From assembly GCA_903842025.1 (NCBI GenBank), contig CAIMKX010000031.1:1-35248 (forward strand): 35,248 nucleotides of DNA, read 5' to 3'. Within the stretch, counting starts at the first letter, position 1, and every line of letters starts with the position of its first letter. This stretch comes from an uncultured bacterium. Lineage in GTDB: Bacteria > Patescibacteriota > Minisyncoccia > Phycocordibacterales > PALSA-1337. A model generated the notes under the pieces. The model was not told the origin of the DNA. It saw nothing but the letters and a program-made list of their open reading frames with translations, and ran no database searches. The translations under genes were made by a program, and so were the position numbers. Shown piece by piece: positions 21,752 through 29,227 of the stretch.

Positions 21752-22444
21752 ATGAATAAACACAAATCAAAATATCTTTTGATAGTGGTAATTGGTGCAA
21801 TTACGGTGTTTATAGTGGTTTACTTCTTACGTTTTTTAAGATTTGAAAAACCTGAGTCGAATCGGATGGATAATAACGATAAAACGCAACTGCAATCGCC
21901 CGTAAAAACTCATGTTGTTGAAGTTACAAATGAGTCTGTCGCCACGTCTTCTTTTGATCCTTTTGTTGCTGAACCAAGACCTGGAAATGTTAGTGACGTA
22001 GTCGGATATTTGGCAAAAGGAGCTTTTGTGATATATATGCCGGACTGGATCGTCCAAAATTGGGAAGTTGATACTATAAAAGGTAGTGAAAATGTGAATA
22101 TAAGTCCAAGAGAAAATATCGAGTTAAGGGATTACTCCGATATATTCATTGATATTAAGACATCTTATGAACTCATGAATGCGGACACTCTCTATAATTC
22201 TGATATTGCCGATAATGATGCTTTGATTTTGTCGGAAGTAATATTGAACTCCGCCCAGGATACCAGGATTTATCATGTTGAAAGAAAAATGAATGATCGG
22301 ATATTTGACACATTCTATGTTGACGGTAATAACAAAACAGCCCAAGTAAATTTTGATTATAGCTATGCTAATTATAAGATCTACAGCCCGAAGATTAGAG
22401 AATTTGTTGAGGGTCTAGGAAAAGGGAGTGTACCACAGGGATAA
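21752..22444 (+). CDS. Membrane-anchored extracytoplasmic protein, unknown
   Basis: A 230-aa protein with an N-terminal signal anchor (YLLIVVIGAITVFIVVYFL, about residues 8-26), a Ser/Thr/Asn-rich linker to about 85, and a compact domain with alternating strands (GAFVIYMPDWIVQNW, DIFIDIKTSYELM, TRIYHVERKMNDRIFDTFYV). No known family recognised. It directly follows 20905-21744 and ends 5 nt before the hup terminator hairpin, which would stop both genes. Base use is AT-rich like its partner, unlike the flanking hup copies. Confidence 0.8.
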   Translation: MNKHKSKYLLIVVIGAITVFIVVYFLRFLRFEKPESNRMDNNDKTQLQSPVKTHVVEVTNESVATSSFDPFVAEPRPGNVSDVVGYLAKGAFVIYMPDWIVQNWEVDTIKGSENVNISPRENIELRDYSDIFIDIKTSYELMNADTLYNSDIADNDALILSEVILNSAQDTRIYHVERKMNDRIFDTFYVDGNNKTAQVNFDYSYANYKIYSPKIREFVEGLGKGSVPQG

Positions 22445-22449
22445 TATAC

Positions 22450-22481
22450 AACATAAAACCGCCCTATGGCGGTTTTATGTT
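22450..22481. terminator. Bidirectional terminator between hup and the cargo gene
   Basis: AACATAAAACCGCC and its complement form a perfect 14-bp stem around CTAT. A palindrome (CAATAACGAGCTCGTTATTG) follows at about 22488-22507. The converging genes 21752-22444 (+) and hup (-) both run into it. Confidence 0.9.
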
Positions 22482-22536
22482 CGATAGCAATAACGAGCTC
22501 GTTATTGTGTTTTGGTGACAAGATACTAATATAACC

Positions 22537-22809
22537 TTATTTAACAGCGTCCTTCAAAGCCTTAGCAGCGCGGAACTTGGGAACCTTCATGGCTGGGACC
22601 TTGATGGCCTCACCAGTGCGAGGATTGCGGGCTTCACGGGCGGCTCTCTGCTTGACTGAGAAGATACCGAGACCGGCAATGGAAACTTCCTCACCCTTCT
22701 TTAACGAATCAATGATGCTGTTAATGGCAGTCTCGACAGCTTGTTCGGCTTGGACCTTGGTTCCACCAAGGACAGCGTGAACGGCATCTACTATGCTTGC
22801 TTTATTCAT
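22537..22809 (-). CDS. hup: HU-family DNA-binding protein
   Basis: A 90-aa nucleoid protein that bends and compacts DNA as a dimer. It matches the HU fold along its length: helices MNKASIVDAVHAVLGG and AEQAVETAINSIIDSLKKGEEV, the GLGIFSVKQRAAREARNP beta arm with the Pro tip, and the C-terminal helix. The intact gene has its own promoter and leader (23017-23044), with a MITE-like palindrome inserted 10 nt before its start codon. A second copy of its last 28 codons and terminators lies 1.85 kb downstream, at 20614-20778. Confidence 0.97.
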   Translation of the reverse strand: MNKASIVDAVHAVLGGTKVQAEQAVETAINSIIDSLKKGEEVSIAGLGIFSVKQRAAREARNPRTGEAIKVPAMKVPKFRAAKALKDAVK

Positions 22810-22818
22810 ATTATTTTT

Positions 22819-22944
22819 TAGAACTTACAAATTTGGCGCATTTCTTCGTTGCTTCGCTCGTTTGCTCCCGCAATGTATAGAAATATACATTTTGGTCGCA
22901 AGCCTCGCTCGCGCCTCGAACTGCATCCAAATTTGTAAGTTCTA
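22819..22944. mobile_element. MITE-like palindromic element before hup
   Basis: A 126-bp element with perfect 18-bp terminal inverted repeats (TAGAACTTACAAATTTGG at 22819-22836 and its complement at 22927-22944), each ending in TA, as expected for a TA-target insertion. The core is GC-rich with CGCTCG words and an inner AATGTATA/TATACATT hairpin. It encodes nothing. It occupies the hup 5' leader. Confidence 0.6.
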
Positions 22945-23016
22945 GGTTACTGTTAATAATTGGTCTCATCTCCTTCACTGGTAGGCGAAGCGAATGAGTT
23001 TCGTACCACGGCTCTA

Positions 23017-23044
23017 ATTATATAGTAAGCCATATTTTAAGCAA
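23017..23044 (-). promoter_or_regulatory. Probable hup promoter
   Basis: On the minus strand TTGCTT (23039-23044), a 16-nt spacer and a perfect TATAAT (23017-23022). The transcript would have a leader of about 200 nt containing the MITE-like element. A CTATCCACA 9-mer (one mismatch from a DnaA box) lies just upstream at 23047-23055. Confidence 0.55.
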
Positions 23045-23091
23045 TACTATCCACAAGTTGACATGTGTATAATATTATTGGTCTGTAAATC

Positions 23092-23121
23092 AAAAAACGT
23101 CCTACAAAATGGACGTTTTTT
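23092..23121. terminator. Terminator of rny
   Basis: AAAAAACGTCC and GGACGTTTTTT pair over 11 bp around an 8-nt loop, giving a T tract on either strand. It is 22 nt past the rny stop. Confidence 0.88.
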
Positions 23122-23143
23122 TAAAATATTCAAGGATTCAATT

Positions 23144-24673
23144 TTACCTCGCAAACTCAGTCGTTCTTGATTCTCTAATAACCGTAACTTTGATTTCACC
23201 AGGATATTTGAGGTCCTTTTCTATTTTAAGCGCTATATCCCTAGCTAAATTCTTGGCCTCAACATCGCCGATCTCCTCCGGTTTGACGAAGATACGGATC
23301 TCTCGGCCGGCCTGGATGGCGTAAGATTTCTCGATACCCGGGAATGAATTGGCCAAAGCTTCGAGATCGCCGAGACGTTTCAAATAATTTTCGATATTGT
23401 CACGTCTGGCACCTGGACGAGCGCCAGAGATGGCATCGGCTGTCTGAACAATGCGGGATTCGATTGTTTCATAAGGATATTCCTCATGATGGCTTTGCAT
23501 GGCTTTGATGATATCTTCTGAAGCACCAAATTTTTGCAGAATACGACGGCCGATCTCGACGTGTGTACCACCAACTTCGTGGTCCAAGGCTTTTCCAAGA
23601 TCATGAAGAAGAGCACCGGCCTTGGCGACTTGGACATTGGCGCCCAATTCTTCGGCGATCATGCCGGCAATATGAGCCATTTCGACCGAGTGTTGAAGAA
23701 CATTCTGACCGTAGCTAGTTCGGAAGTGCAAACGGCCCAAAATAAGGAGAATTCGTGGGTCGAGGCCCAAAATGCCGCAATCATAAGCGGCTTGTTCGCC
23801 CTTTTCCTTGATGGTTTTATTGATGTCTTGCTTGGCTTTCTCGACAACTTGCTCGATCTTGGCCGGCTGAATACGGCCGTCTTTGACCAATTCCATCAAA
23901 GCGACTCGTGCGACATGGCGGCGAACTGGATCGAAGGAAGAAATGGTGATGGCGCCTGGAGTATCGTCAACCATAACCTCAACGCCGGTAATACGTTCAA
24001 AAGCTTTGATGTTGCGACCTTCCTTACCGATGATCTTGCCTTTGACGTCGTCATTTGGTATTTCCACAGAAGTGGACATGACATCTTGGGCAACCGAAAC
24101 TGAAAGACGTTGGATAGACATAGCAAGTATATCTTTGGCCTTATTTTCCAACATTTCTTCGCCTTTGGTGTCGAGTTTGTTCATTCTGACCAAGAAATCT
24201 TCCTCTGATTGTTTCTCAATAAGCTTCATAAGTTGGTCTTTGGCCTCATTTTCTGACAATTTAGCAATCTTCTCGAGAGCATTCTTGCGATCTTCTTCGA
24301 GTTTGTCGGCCTTTTCGCGAATGGCTTTGATTTCGGCTATACGCTGCTTGATCAATTCGACTTCTTTGTCGAGGTCGGATTGGCGTTTGTCGAGAAGATC
24401 TTCGCGTTTGGCGAGACGATCTTCGGTTTGGCGAATCTTATCTTCTTTTTCTTTGATCTCTACGCGGGCATCCTCATGGACCTTGTTGGCCTTTGCTTCA
24501 GCATCGGCGGTGATCTTTTTGGCTTCTTCCTTGGCGGCCAAGAGCATCTCCTTGATTTCGAGTTCCATGGAACCCTTTTTACTCAAAGAGATAATGAGAC
24601 GCAGGTAATAACCAACGGCTATACCTACCGCTCCGGCAATGGCTAGGAAGAGAGCGACTAGTTTAAGTGACAT
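23144..24673 (-). CDS. rny: Ribonuclease Y
   Basis: Membrane-tethered endoribonuclease that initiates mRNA decay in many bacteria lacking RNase E. Visible: an N-terminal TM segment (residues about 5-25); a long charged coiled coil at 35-195; a KH domain (EIPNDDVKGKIIGKEGRNIKAFE, about 203-265); and an HD domain with LLHDLGKA at 355-361 carrying the H357-D358 pair. The C-terminal part has EVGGTHVEIGRRIL and IVQTADAISGARPGARRD. Length 509 aa is typical. Together with PNPase (8938-11145) it forms the core RNA-decay set of this window. Confidence 0.97.
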   Translation of the reverse strand: MSLKLVALFLAIAGAVGIAVGYYLRLIISLSKKGSMELEIKEMLLAAKEEAKKITADAEAKANKVHEDARVEIKEKEDKIRQTEDRLAKREDLLDKRQSDLDKEVELIKQRIAEIKAIREKADKLEEDRKNALEKIAKLSENEAKDQLMKLIEKQSEEDFLVRMNKLDTKGEEMLENKAKDILAMSIQRLSVSVAQDVMSTSVEIPNDDVKGKIIGKEGRNIKAFERITGVEVMVDDTPGAITISSFDPVRRHVARVALMELVKDGRIQPAKIEQVVEKAKQDINKTIKEKGEQAAYDCGILGLDPRILLILGRLHFRTSYGQNVLQHSVEMAHIAGMIAEELGANVQVAKAGALLHDLGKALDHEVGGTHVEIGRRILQKFGASEDIIKAMQSHHEEYPYETIESRIVQTADAISGARPGARRDNIENYLKRLGDLEALANSFPGIEKSYAIQAGREIRIFVKPEEIGDVEAKNLARDIALKIEKDLKYPGEIKVTVIRESRTTEFAR

Positions 24674-24956
24674 AATGCGGAATGGATCCGCCTTCGCGAA
24701 CTACGGTGATATTAACGTATGAGTCGGTATTCTAGCTTCAATAATCGATGATTTCATAAGTTGGGAAGTCACAAAGTCCGGGAAAACGGTATCAAATTAA
24801 AAATTAGTAACATTTGTATCTTATAACAGGGGAGTAAGATTGTCTAGTTATATTAATTTTAATGGGATCTTAATGAGATATATTTTCCTTTACTTTTCCT
24901 CTTTCTGTGTTACATTGAATACACAAAACCTATCAGTTAACCAACCGAAATACACC

Positions 24957-25538
24957 ATGTTAATCCCAACCGTTATCGAAAAATCAAGCTTCGGCGAGCG
25001 CGCTTACGACATATATTCACGTCTGCTTAAAGACAGCATTATCTTCCTGGGTGGACCGATCGACGATCATACTGCCAACCTTATTATCGCTCAGCTTTTA
25101 TTCTTGCAATCTGAGGATTCCAAGAAAGAGATCTCTCTGTACATCAATTCACCTGGTGGTTCAGTAACCTCGACTTTGGCCATCATCGACACGATGCAAC
25201 ATATCAAGAATGACATCTCGACCGTTTGTGTCGGCATGGCCGCTTCCGGCGCGGCTTTGGTTCTCTCGGCTGGCACGAAGGGAAAAAGAATGGCATTGCC
25301 CAATTCAGAAATCATGATCCATCAGCCATTGGGAGGTGCAGAAGGTCAGGCTTCAGATATTGAGATTAGTGCCAAACATATCCTGAAGACCCGTTCGATA
25401 TTAAATAAGCTCTTGGCCAAGAATACCGGGCAAAGCATTGCCAGGATCGAGAAGGACGTTGACCGCGATTTCTTTATGGATGCTGAGGAAGCGAAAAAGT
25501 ACGGAATCGTTGATCAGGTAACAGCGCCGAAGAAATAA
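24957..25538 (+). CDS. clpP: ATP-dependent Clp protease proteolytic subunit
   Basis: Serine peptidase that forms the ClpP tetradecamer and degrades proteins fed by Clp ATPases. The start at 24957 ([26 protein letters not shown]) gives 193 aa, the usual length; a TTG-initiated frame from 24840 would add 39 atypical residues. Catalytic triad S97 (GMAASGAA), H122 (MIHQP) and D171 (DRDFF) is intact. The stretch 24674-24956 (283 bp) holds only promoter-like AT-rich sequence. rsmE follows on the same strand after a short hairpin-containing gap. Confidence 0.96.
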   Translation: MLIPTVIEKSSFGERAYDIYSRLLKDSIIFLGGPIDDHTANLIIAQLLFLQSEDSKKEISLYINSPGGSVTSTLAIIDTMQHIKNDISTVCVGMAASGAALVLSAGTKGKRMALPNSEIMIHQPLGGAEGQASDIEISAKHILKTRSILNKLLAKNTGQSIARIEKDVDRDFFMDAEEAKKYGIVDQVTAPKK

Positions 25539-25605
25539 TCTCCTTGATGTTTCCCTCGGTCCTCCGAAGCTTATTAAAGCGAAGGAGACTCTTCAAGGAA
25601 AAAAC

Positions 25606-26352
25606 ATGCGACTTCACCGCTTCTTTGTAAGTCAAATAATTGGGGATCAGAAAACTCTTACGATCAACTCGGCTGAGCTTGTCAATCAAGTCAGCCGGGT
25701 TTTTCGGTTGAAAATCGGCGATTCGATAATTCTTTTTGACGGATCCGGTTTCGATTATGAGTGCAAAATTGACAGTTTTGGTGAGAGGAGTAAAATTATG
25801 GACAATAAAGGGATGCAGGCAACCGTTGTCTCCAAACAATTGCGGGCGTCCTCTCCGTTTCACGAAATCGTTTTGTGTGCTTCGATAATAAAAAAAGACC
25901 ATTTTGAAATGGTTGTAGAGAAGGCAACCGAGCTGGGAGTGTCGAAAATCATTCCTGTTTTGGCCGAAAGAAGCGAAAAGAAGTCTTTGAATAAAGATCG
26001 ACTCAAGAAGATCGCCATTGAAGCCAGTGAGCAAAGTGGCCGGGGGGATATTCCGGAGGTTTCGAGGATTATGACATTGGAGGAAACGATCGAGGAGGTG
26101 CATCTTCCTCAGTCGGATGGTGCACCTCCGACATTATTTGCGTTTCATACTGAAGGGAAGGTCTTGAAGCTGGATGTTATGCAGAATATTAAATCGATCG
26201 TCATATTCATAGGCCCGGAAGGCGGCTGGTCTCCGGAAGAGGTTGAAGTGTTTCACAAGAATGATATTCAAATAGTTTGCCTCGGCTCGCAAATCTTACG
26301 GGCAGAAACCGCGGCAATTGCGGCAATTTCGCAGTTTGCTTTTAATAAGTAG
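25606..26352 (+). CDS. rsmE: 16S rRNA (uracil1498-N3) methyltransferase RsmE
   Basis: SPOUT-class enzyme methylating U1498 of 16S rRNA. Visible: an N-terminal PUA-like segment (residues 1-75: MRLHRFFVS, VFRLKIGDSIILFDGSG); the helical KKDHFEMVVEKATELGVSKIIPVLAERS block; and the knot motifs VIFIGPEGGWSPEEV (about 198-212) and LGSQILRAETAAIAA (about 226-240). Length 248 aa is standard. It is 67 nt downstream of clpP, with a hairpin in between, and ends before the REP-flanked terminator. Start codon context and family start agree. Confidence 0.95.
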   Translation: MRLHRFFVSQIIGDQKTLTINSAELVNQVSRVFRLKIGDSIILFDGSGFDYECKIDSFGERSKIMDNKGMQATVVSKQLRASSPFHEIVLCASIIKKDHFEMVVEKATELGVSKIIPVLAERSEKKSLNKDRLKKIAIEASEQSGRGDIPEVSRIMTLEETIEEVHLPQSDGAPPTLFAFHTEGKVLKLDVMQNIKSIVIFIGPEGGWSPEEVEVFHKNDIQIVCLGSQILRAETAAIAAISQFAFNK

Positions 26353-26393
26353 GAATAAGGGGATTGGGGTGTTTCACAAAAATTTCTTAGTTT

Positions 26394-26420
26394 GTCATTC
26401 CCGCGAAAGCGGGAATCCAG
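26394..26420. repeat. REP-like palindrome copy 6
   Basis: 27-nt unit in GTCATTCCCGCG orientation. Forms an inverted pair with copy 7 around the rsmE/tig terminator. Confidence 0.85.
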
Positions 26421-26450
26421 GATATCGCCAAAGCCGATCTAATTCGATGT

Positions 26451-26490
26451 AAACAAAAAGGCCGATAGGTTACCTAGCGGCTTTTTGTTT
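26451..26490. terminator. Bidirectional terminator between rsmE and tig
   Basis: Arms AAACAAAAAGGCCGATAGGT and ACCTAGCGGCTTTTTGTTT pair almost fully, with A and T tracts. It sits centrally between an inverted pair of REP-like units. Confidence 0.9.
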
Positions 26491-26494
26491 AATC

Positions 26495-26521
26495 CTGGAT
26501 TCCCGCCTTCGCGGGAATGAC
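26495..26521. repeat. REP-like palindrome copy 7
   Basis: 27-nt unit in CTGGATTCCCGC orientation, ending 7 nt before the tig stop codon. Confidence 0.85.
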
Positions 26522-26528
26522 AAGACAA

Positions 26529-27641
26529 TTACTTGTTGCTTTCTAGCCACTGAAAGACTTTCTCATTGGTAAGAACCGTCTCGGCATAAACAGCCGCTCT
26601 TTCTCTGTCAGCATCTTTGTAATGTTCAAGGATATGCTCTACTTCCGCCTCAACTTCTTTCTGATCAGGCTTGATATTATTGGCAGTGGCGATCGCGTTT
26701 AAAATCAGCTGAAGTTTTACTTTCTTCTCGGCATGCGGGGTCCACTCTTTTTTGATCTCGTCCAATGATTTCTTGGCATGCTTCAAATAGTCATCCATCT
26801 TGACTCCCATCTTTTCTAGATCATCTTCAAACTGGGCTTGAGTTCTCTTGAGCTCGCTTTCAACCATAACGTCCGGCAATTCTACTTTGGTCGCTTCAAC
26901 GATCGAGTCAGCAATCTTGATGCGAAGCTTTTCGCGAGCCTGATCTTTTTTGTCCTGGCCGACGATCTCTCTGACTTTAATCTTGAACGTCTCGACATCT
27001 TTGAAGTCTCCCAAGCCGCGCACGAACTCATCATTGAATTCTGGCAAAGACTCAAGAAGCAATTTCTCTTTTTCTTCTGGTGAAAGCTCCTTGTCTTTGG
27101 GAACAGGTGAATTTACTTTCAATGTCGCCGGATTCTGCATTGCGTGAGATTTGCGGATTTTGAGAATGGCCTCATCGACATCTTTGTCGCTGACGTCAAA
27201 TTTTTCTCCGGAAGACTTTTTGACTTCTTTATCGGCCAAGGCTTTGCAATCAGGAAGTTTAACTTCCGGAACAACAGCGGTTATGGCTTTGAATTCGAGA
27301 GGGTTGCCTTTGGCCAGTTTCGTAATGGTGACGGAAGGCTTGCCGATGGGATCGAGCTTATTGTCTATAATGATGTCGACGTAAGATTTCGAAATGGCCA
27401 ACTCCGCCATCTCTTCCAGCAAGATTGATTCGCCGACCTTGGCGATAAGGACATTTTCCGGAATTTGGCCTTTGCGAAAACCATCAAAGGTTACTGATTC
27501 ATTGACGTTCTTTAATGCCTGACTCCGAAACTTTTCCCAAACTATTGAGGGAATGGAGCCAACGATTTCTATTTGTGATTTTGCGAGCTTATTAATAGCA
27601 GCCGTGTCATAGGACTTGGCCGATTCAGTATTATTTGTCAT
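26529..27641 (-). CDS. tig: Trigger factor lacking the PPIase domain
   Basis: Ribosome-associated chaperone at the nascent-chain exit. Start 27641 (MTNNTESAK) is preferred; an ATG at 27701 would add 20 atypical residues. The ribosome-binding domain shows the GFRKGQIP signature at residues 54-61. After the N-domain comes only a ~40-residue Lys/Glu-rich linker (AMQNPATLKVNSPVPKDKEL), then directly the C-domain start LPEFNDEFVRGLGDF at about 205. The ~95-residue FKBP-like PPIase insertion of E. coli trigger factor (432 aa) is absent, giving 370 aa. The C-domain helices (VELPDVMVESELKRTQ, EVEHILEHY) are intact, so chaperone activity without prolyl isomerisation is expected. Confidence 0.9.
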   Translation of the reverse strand: MTNNTESAKSYDTAAINKLAKSQIEIVGSIPSIVWEKFRSQALKNVNESVTFDGFRKGQIPENVLIAKVGESILLEEMAELAISKSYVDIIIDNKLDPIGKPSVTITKLAKGNPLEFKAITAVVPEVKLPDCKALADKEVKKSSGEKFDVSDKDVDEAILKIRKSHAMQNPATLKVNSPVPKDKELSPEEKEKLLLESLPEFNDEFVRGLGDFKDVETFKIKVREIVGQDKKDQAREKLRIKIADSIVEATKVELPDVMVESELKRTQAQFEDDLEKMGVKMDDYLKHAKKSLDEIKKEWTPHAEKKVKLQLILNAIATANNIKPDQKEVEAEVEHILEHYKDADRERAAVYAETVLTNEKVFQWLESNK

Positions 27642-27708
27642 GAAAAACAGTCTACAGGAAGATTTGCTCGTGGGCAAGAATGCCTTTCCAAAATTGAACA
27701 TTTACAAA

Positions 27709-27732
27709 AGAGACGCGATTGGTCGCGTCTCT
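27709..27732 (-). terminator. Hairpin upstream of tig
   Basis: AGAGACGCG and CGCGTCTCT form a 9-bp stem with a 6-nt loop, followed on the minus strand by TTTT. It would end the 27758-28174 transcript before tig. Confidence 0.75.
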
Positions 27733-27757
27733 ACAGGGTATTAACCATTTGAATTCG

Positions 27758-28174
27758 CTAAATATTCTGGGCGTCAACACCGACGGTTGAATTGTTGAGG
27801 TCGTTTTGAAGGGACTGAAGGTCGTCGGCGCTGTTGTTTATTGGAGCGACTGAATCGGTGGAAGCGGAAACCGGCTGATTGGTTTGTGGGGCGATCGGTT
27901 GGGAATTTTGGACGGTGCCAACGGTTTGATTATCATTTGGCAGGGGTTGTTTGTTGACCTTCGAGGCAAATATATATATTGCGGCGATTATTATGACAAG
28001 AATAACGACCAATGTAGCGACGATCGGGCCGACCTTCTTGTGGGAATTGCCGGAACCAAGATTATTGGCAGAGCCAGTAGGAATATTGGCAACAGGCTGT
28101 TGGGTCGGCAGATTTGTCGGTTGGGCGGGAATATTATTGATAATCGGCTGAGTTTGATTTTGAAAAGGTTCCAT
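27758..28174 (-). CDS. Pro/Gln/Asn-rich single-TM protein, unknown
   Basis: A 138-aa protein with a disordered N-terminus rich in Gln, Pro and Asn (1-45), one TM helix at about 49-70 (VATLVVILVIIIAAIYIFAS), and a polar external tail rich in Gln, Ser and Asp. No catalytic motif. The shape is common in CPR surface proteins. It is followed by a hairpin terminator at 27709-27732 and preceded 33 nt upstream by 28208-29110, which is probably in the same unit. Confidence 0.75.
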   Translation of the reverse strand: MEPFQNQTQPIINNIPAQPTNLPTQQPVANIPTGSANNLGSGNSHKKVGPIVATLVVILVIIIAAIYIFASKVNKQPLPNDNQTVGTVQNSQPIAPQTNQPVSASTDSVAPINNSADDLQSLQNDLNNSTVGVDAQNI

Positions 28175-28207
28175 ATTTGTTGTGAATTAGTTGATAAATG
28201 TCAGATG

Positions 28208-29110
28208 TTATTGAACAGAAGGAGCCGCGACTGTCGTTGAAGTGGTTGTTGAAGCATTTTCATGGCCAAGTTTCAGTCCCATGGCCTTGGCAATGGCGAC
28301 GACGACTTTGTTCAATGACTCGCGGGCGTCTCGGATGGTCTTTTGGGCGTCTGAAATGAGTTGCCGAGCTTTATCGACATTGACGGTTGCTTCAGTTGTT
28401 GAGGCTATTGTCGTTGAAGCGGTACTGGGCATATAATCCGTAACCAAATTTATGGCTGTTGTGGCGGCAGCTATTTTACCATCGGCAATCTTGAGCAGAT
28501 TGGTGGCGTCGGTCATATTCTTGCCATTCTGTTGTTCCTTCTGGATGCGGGTGTTTATGCGTTCCCTGATCTGACTGAGGTTATTCAAAGCGGTCTGCAT
28601 CTCCTTGATGACCAGATTCTTCCTCATTTTGAAGGCGCTGGTGATCATTGTTTTGCCGTTGTCGCGGTATTCCTGAATGCGTTCCTGATCGCGCTCGACT
28701 ATCGCTCTGGTTGTGGAAGCCATTGTCGATGAAGCAAAATGCGGTTTGTTATCCAAACGTATTGGCATTCCGCGAACATCGCGCGGCATCGTCGAGCTGG
28801 CGCCGTTGACGTTCATGCCTCCAGTAAGAGGTGTCCCAATCTTTGGTCGGGCAGTTGCGGTTCTTTCTTCAAGAAGAGTATTTCTAATCTCCTGATTGGT
28901 CTTGATGTTCTGGACTTTGCCGTTGATGTCGGCTTTGATCTTTTCGCGGATCGACGTTGCAGAGACTGCTTGATTGGCGTCAATCGAGGTACTGATGCTT
29001 GTGGCGGCTCCGGTGTCCATTAGAGTCTGGGCATTTACGGTCTGCATTGTCAGAATAGATGCTGGGATAAATAAGGCTGATATAAGAGCGAGTTTGTTAA
29101 ATTTGGTCAT
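28208..29110 (-). CDS. Secreted coiled-coil protein, unknown
   Basis: A 300-aa protein with a signal peptide (LALISALFIPASILTMQTVNA, cleavage likely after NAQ near residue 28). The mature part is rich in Ala, Thr, Ser, Lys and Arg with long helices (REKIKADINGKVQNIK, IVERDQERIQEYRDNG, MQTALNNLSQIRERINTR, ARQLISDAQKTIRDARESL) separated by ASSTM/ASTT linkers. No enzyme motif. It resembles CPR secreted helical proteins of unknown role. Divergent from folC with overlapping promoters at 29149-29199. Confidence 0.8.
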   Translation of the reverse strand: MTKFNKLALISALFIPASILTMQTVNAQTLMDTGAATSISTSIDANQAVSATSIREKIKADINGKVQNIKTNQEIRNTLLEERTATARPKIGTPLTGGMNVNGASSTMPRDVRGMPIRLDNKPHFASSTMASTTRAIVERDQERIQEYRDNGKTMITSAFKMRKNLVIKEMQTALNNLSQIRERINTRIQKEQQNGKNMTDATNLLKIADGKIAAATTAINLVTDYMPSTASTTIASTTEATVNVDKARQLISDAQKTIRDARESLNKVVVAIAKAMGLKLGHENASTTTSTTVAAPSVQ

Positions 29111-29148
29111 ATTTAATGATGTTAATAGTTATGTTAGGTACAGAGAAT

Positions 29149-29177
29149 ATTATACCGCAATTACCTGAACTTTGTAA
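29149..29177 (-). promoter_or_regulatory. Promoter of the secreted coiled-coil gene
   Basis: Minus-strand TTACAA (29172-29177), a 17-nt spacer and a perfect TATAAT (29149-29154). Its -35 hexamer is the same six bases as the plus-strand TTGTAA used by folC. Confidence 0.5.
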
Positions 29178-29199
29178 TAAAAAACACTTATGATATATT
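29172..29199 (+). promoter_or_regulatory. Candidate folC promoter overlapping a divergent one
   Basis: TTGTAA (29172-29177), a 16-nt spacer and TATATT (29194-29199), 28 nt before the ATG at 29228. Sharing one hexamer as -35 in both directions would make the two promoters mutually exclusive. Confidence 0.4.
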
Positions 29200-29227
29200 C
29201 CATATCTAATGACCCAAAATAACTAAA

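Noticed and set aside
23534-24608. Plus-strand ORFs of 189 and 241 aa opposite rny
   Set aside because: They mirror the Glu/Lys-rich coiled-coil and HD codons of rny and match no family.
25474-26103. 209-aa minus-strand ORF opposite clpP/rsmE
   Set aside because: Overlaps two secure genes antisense and lacks family features.
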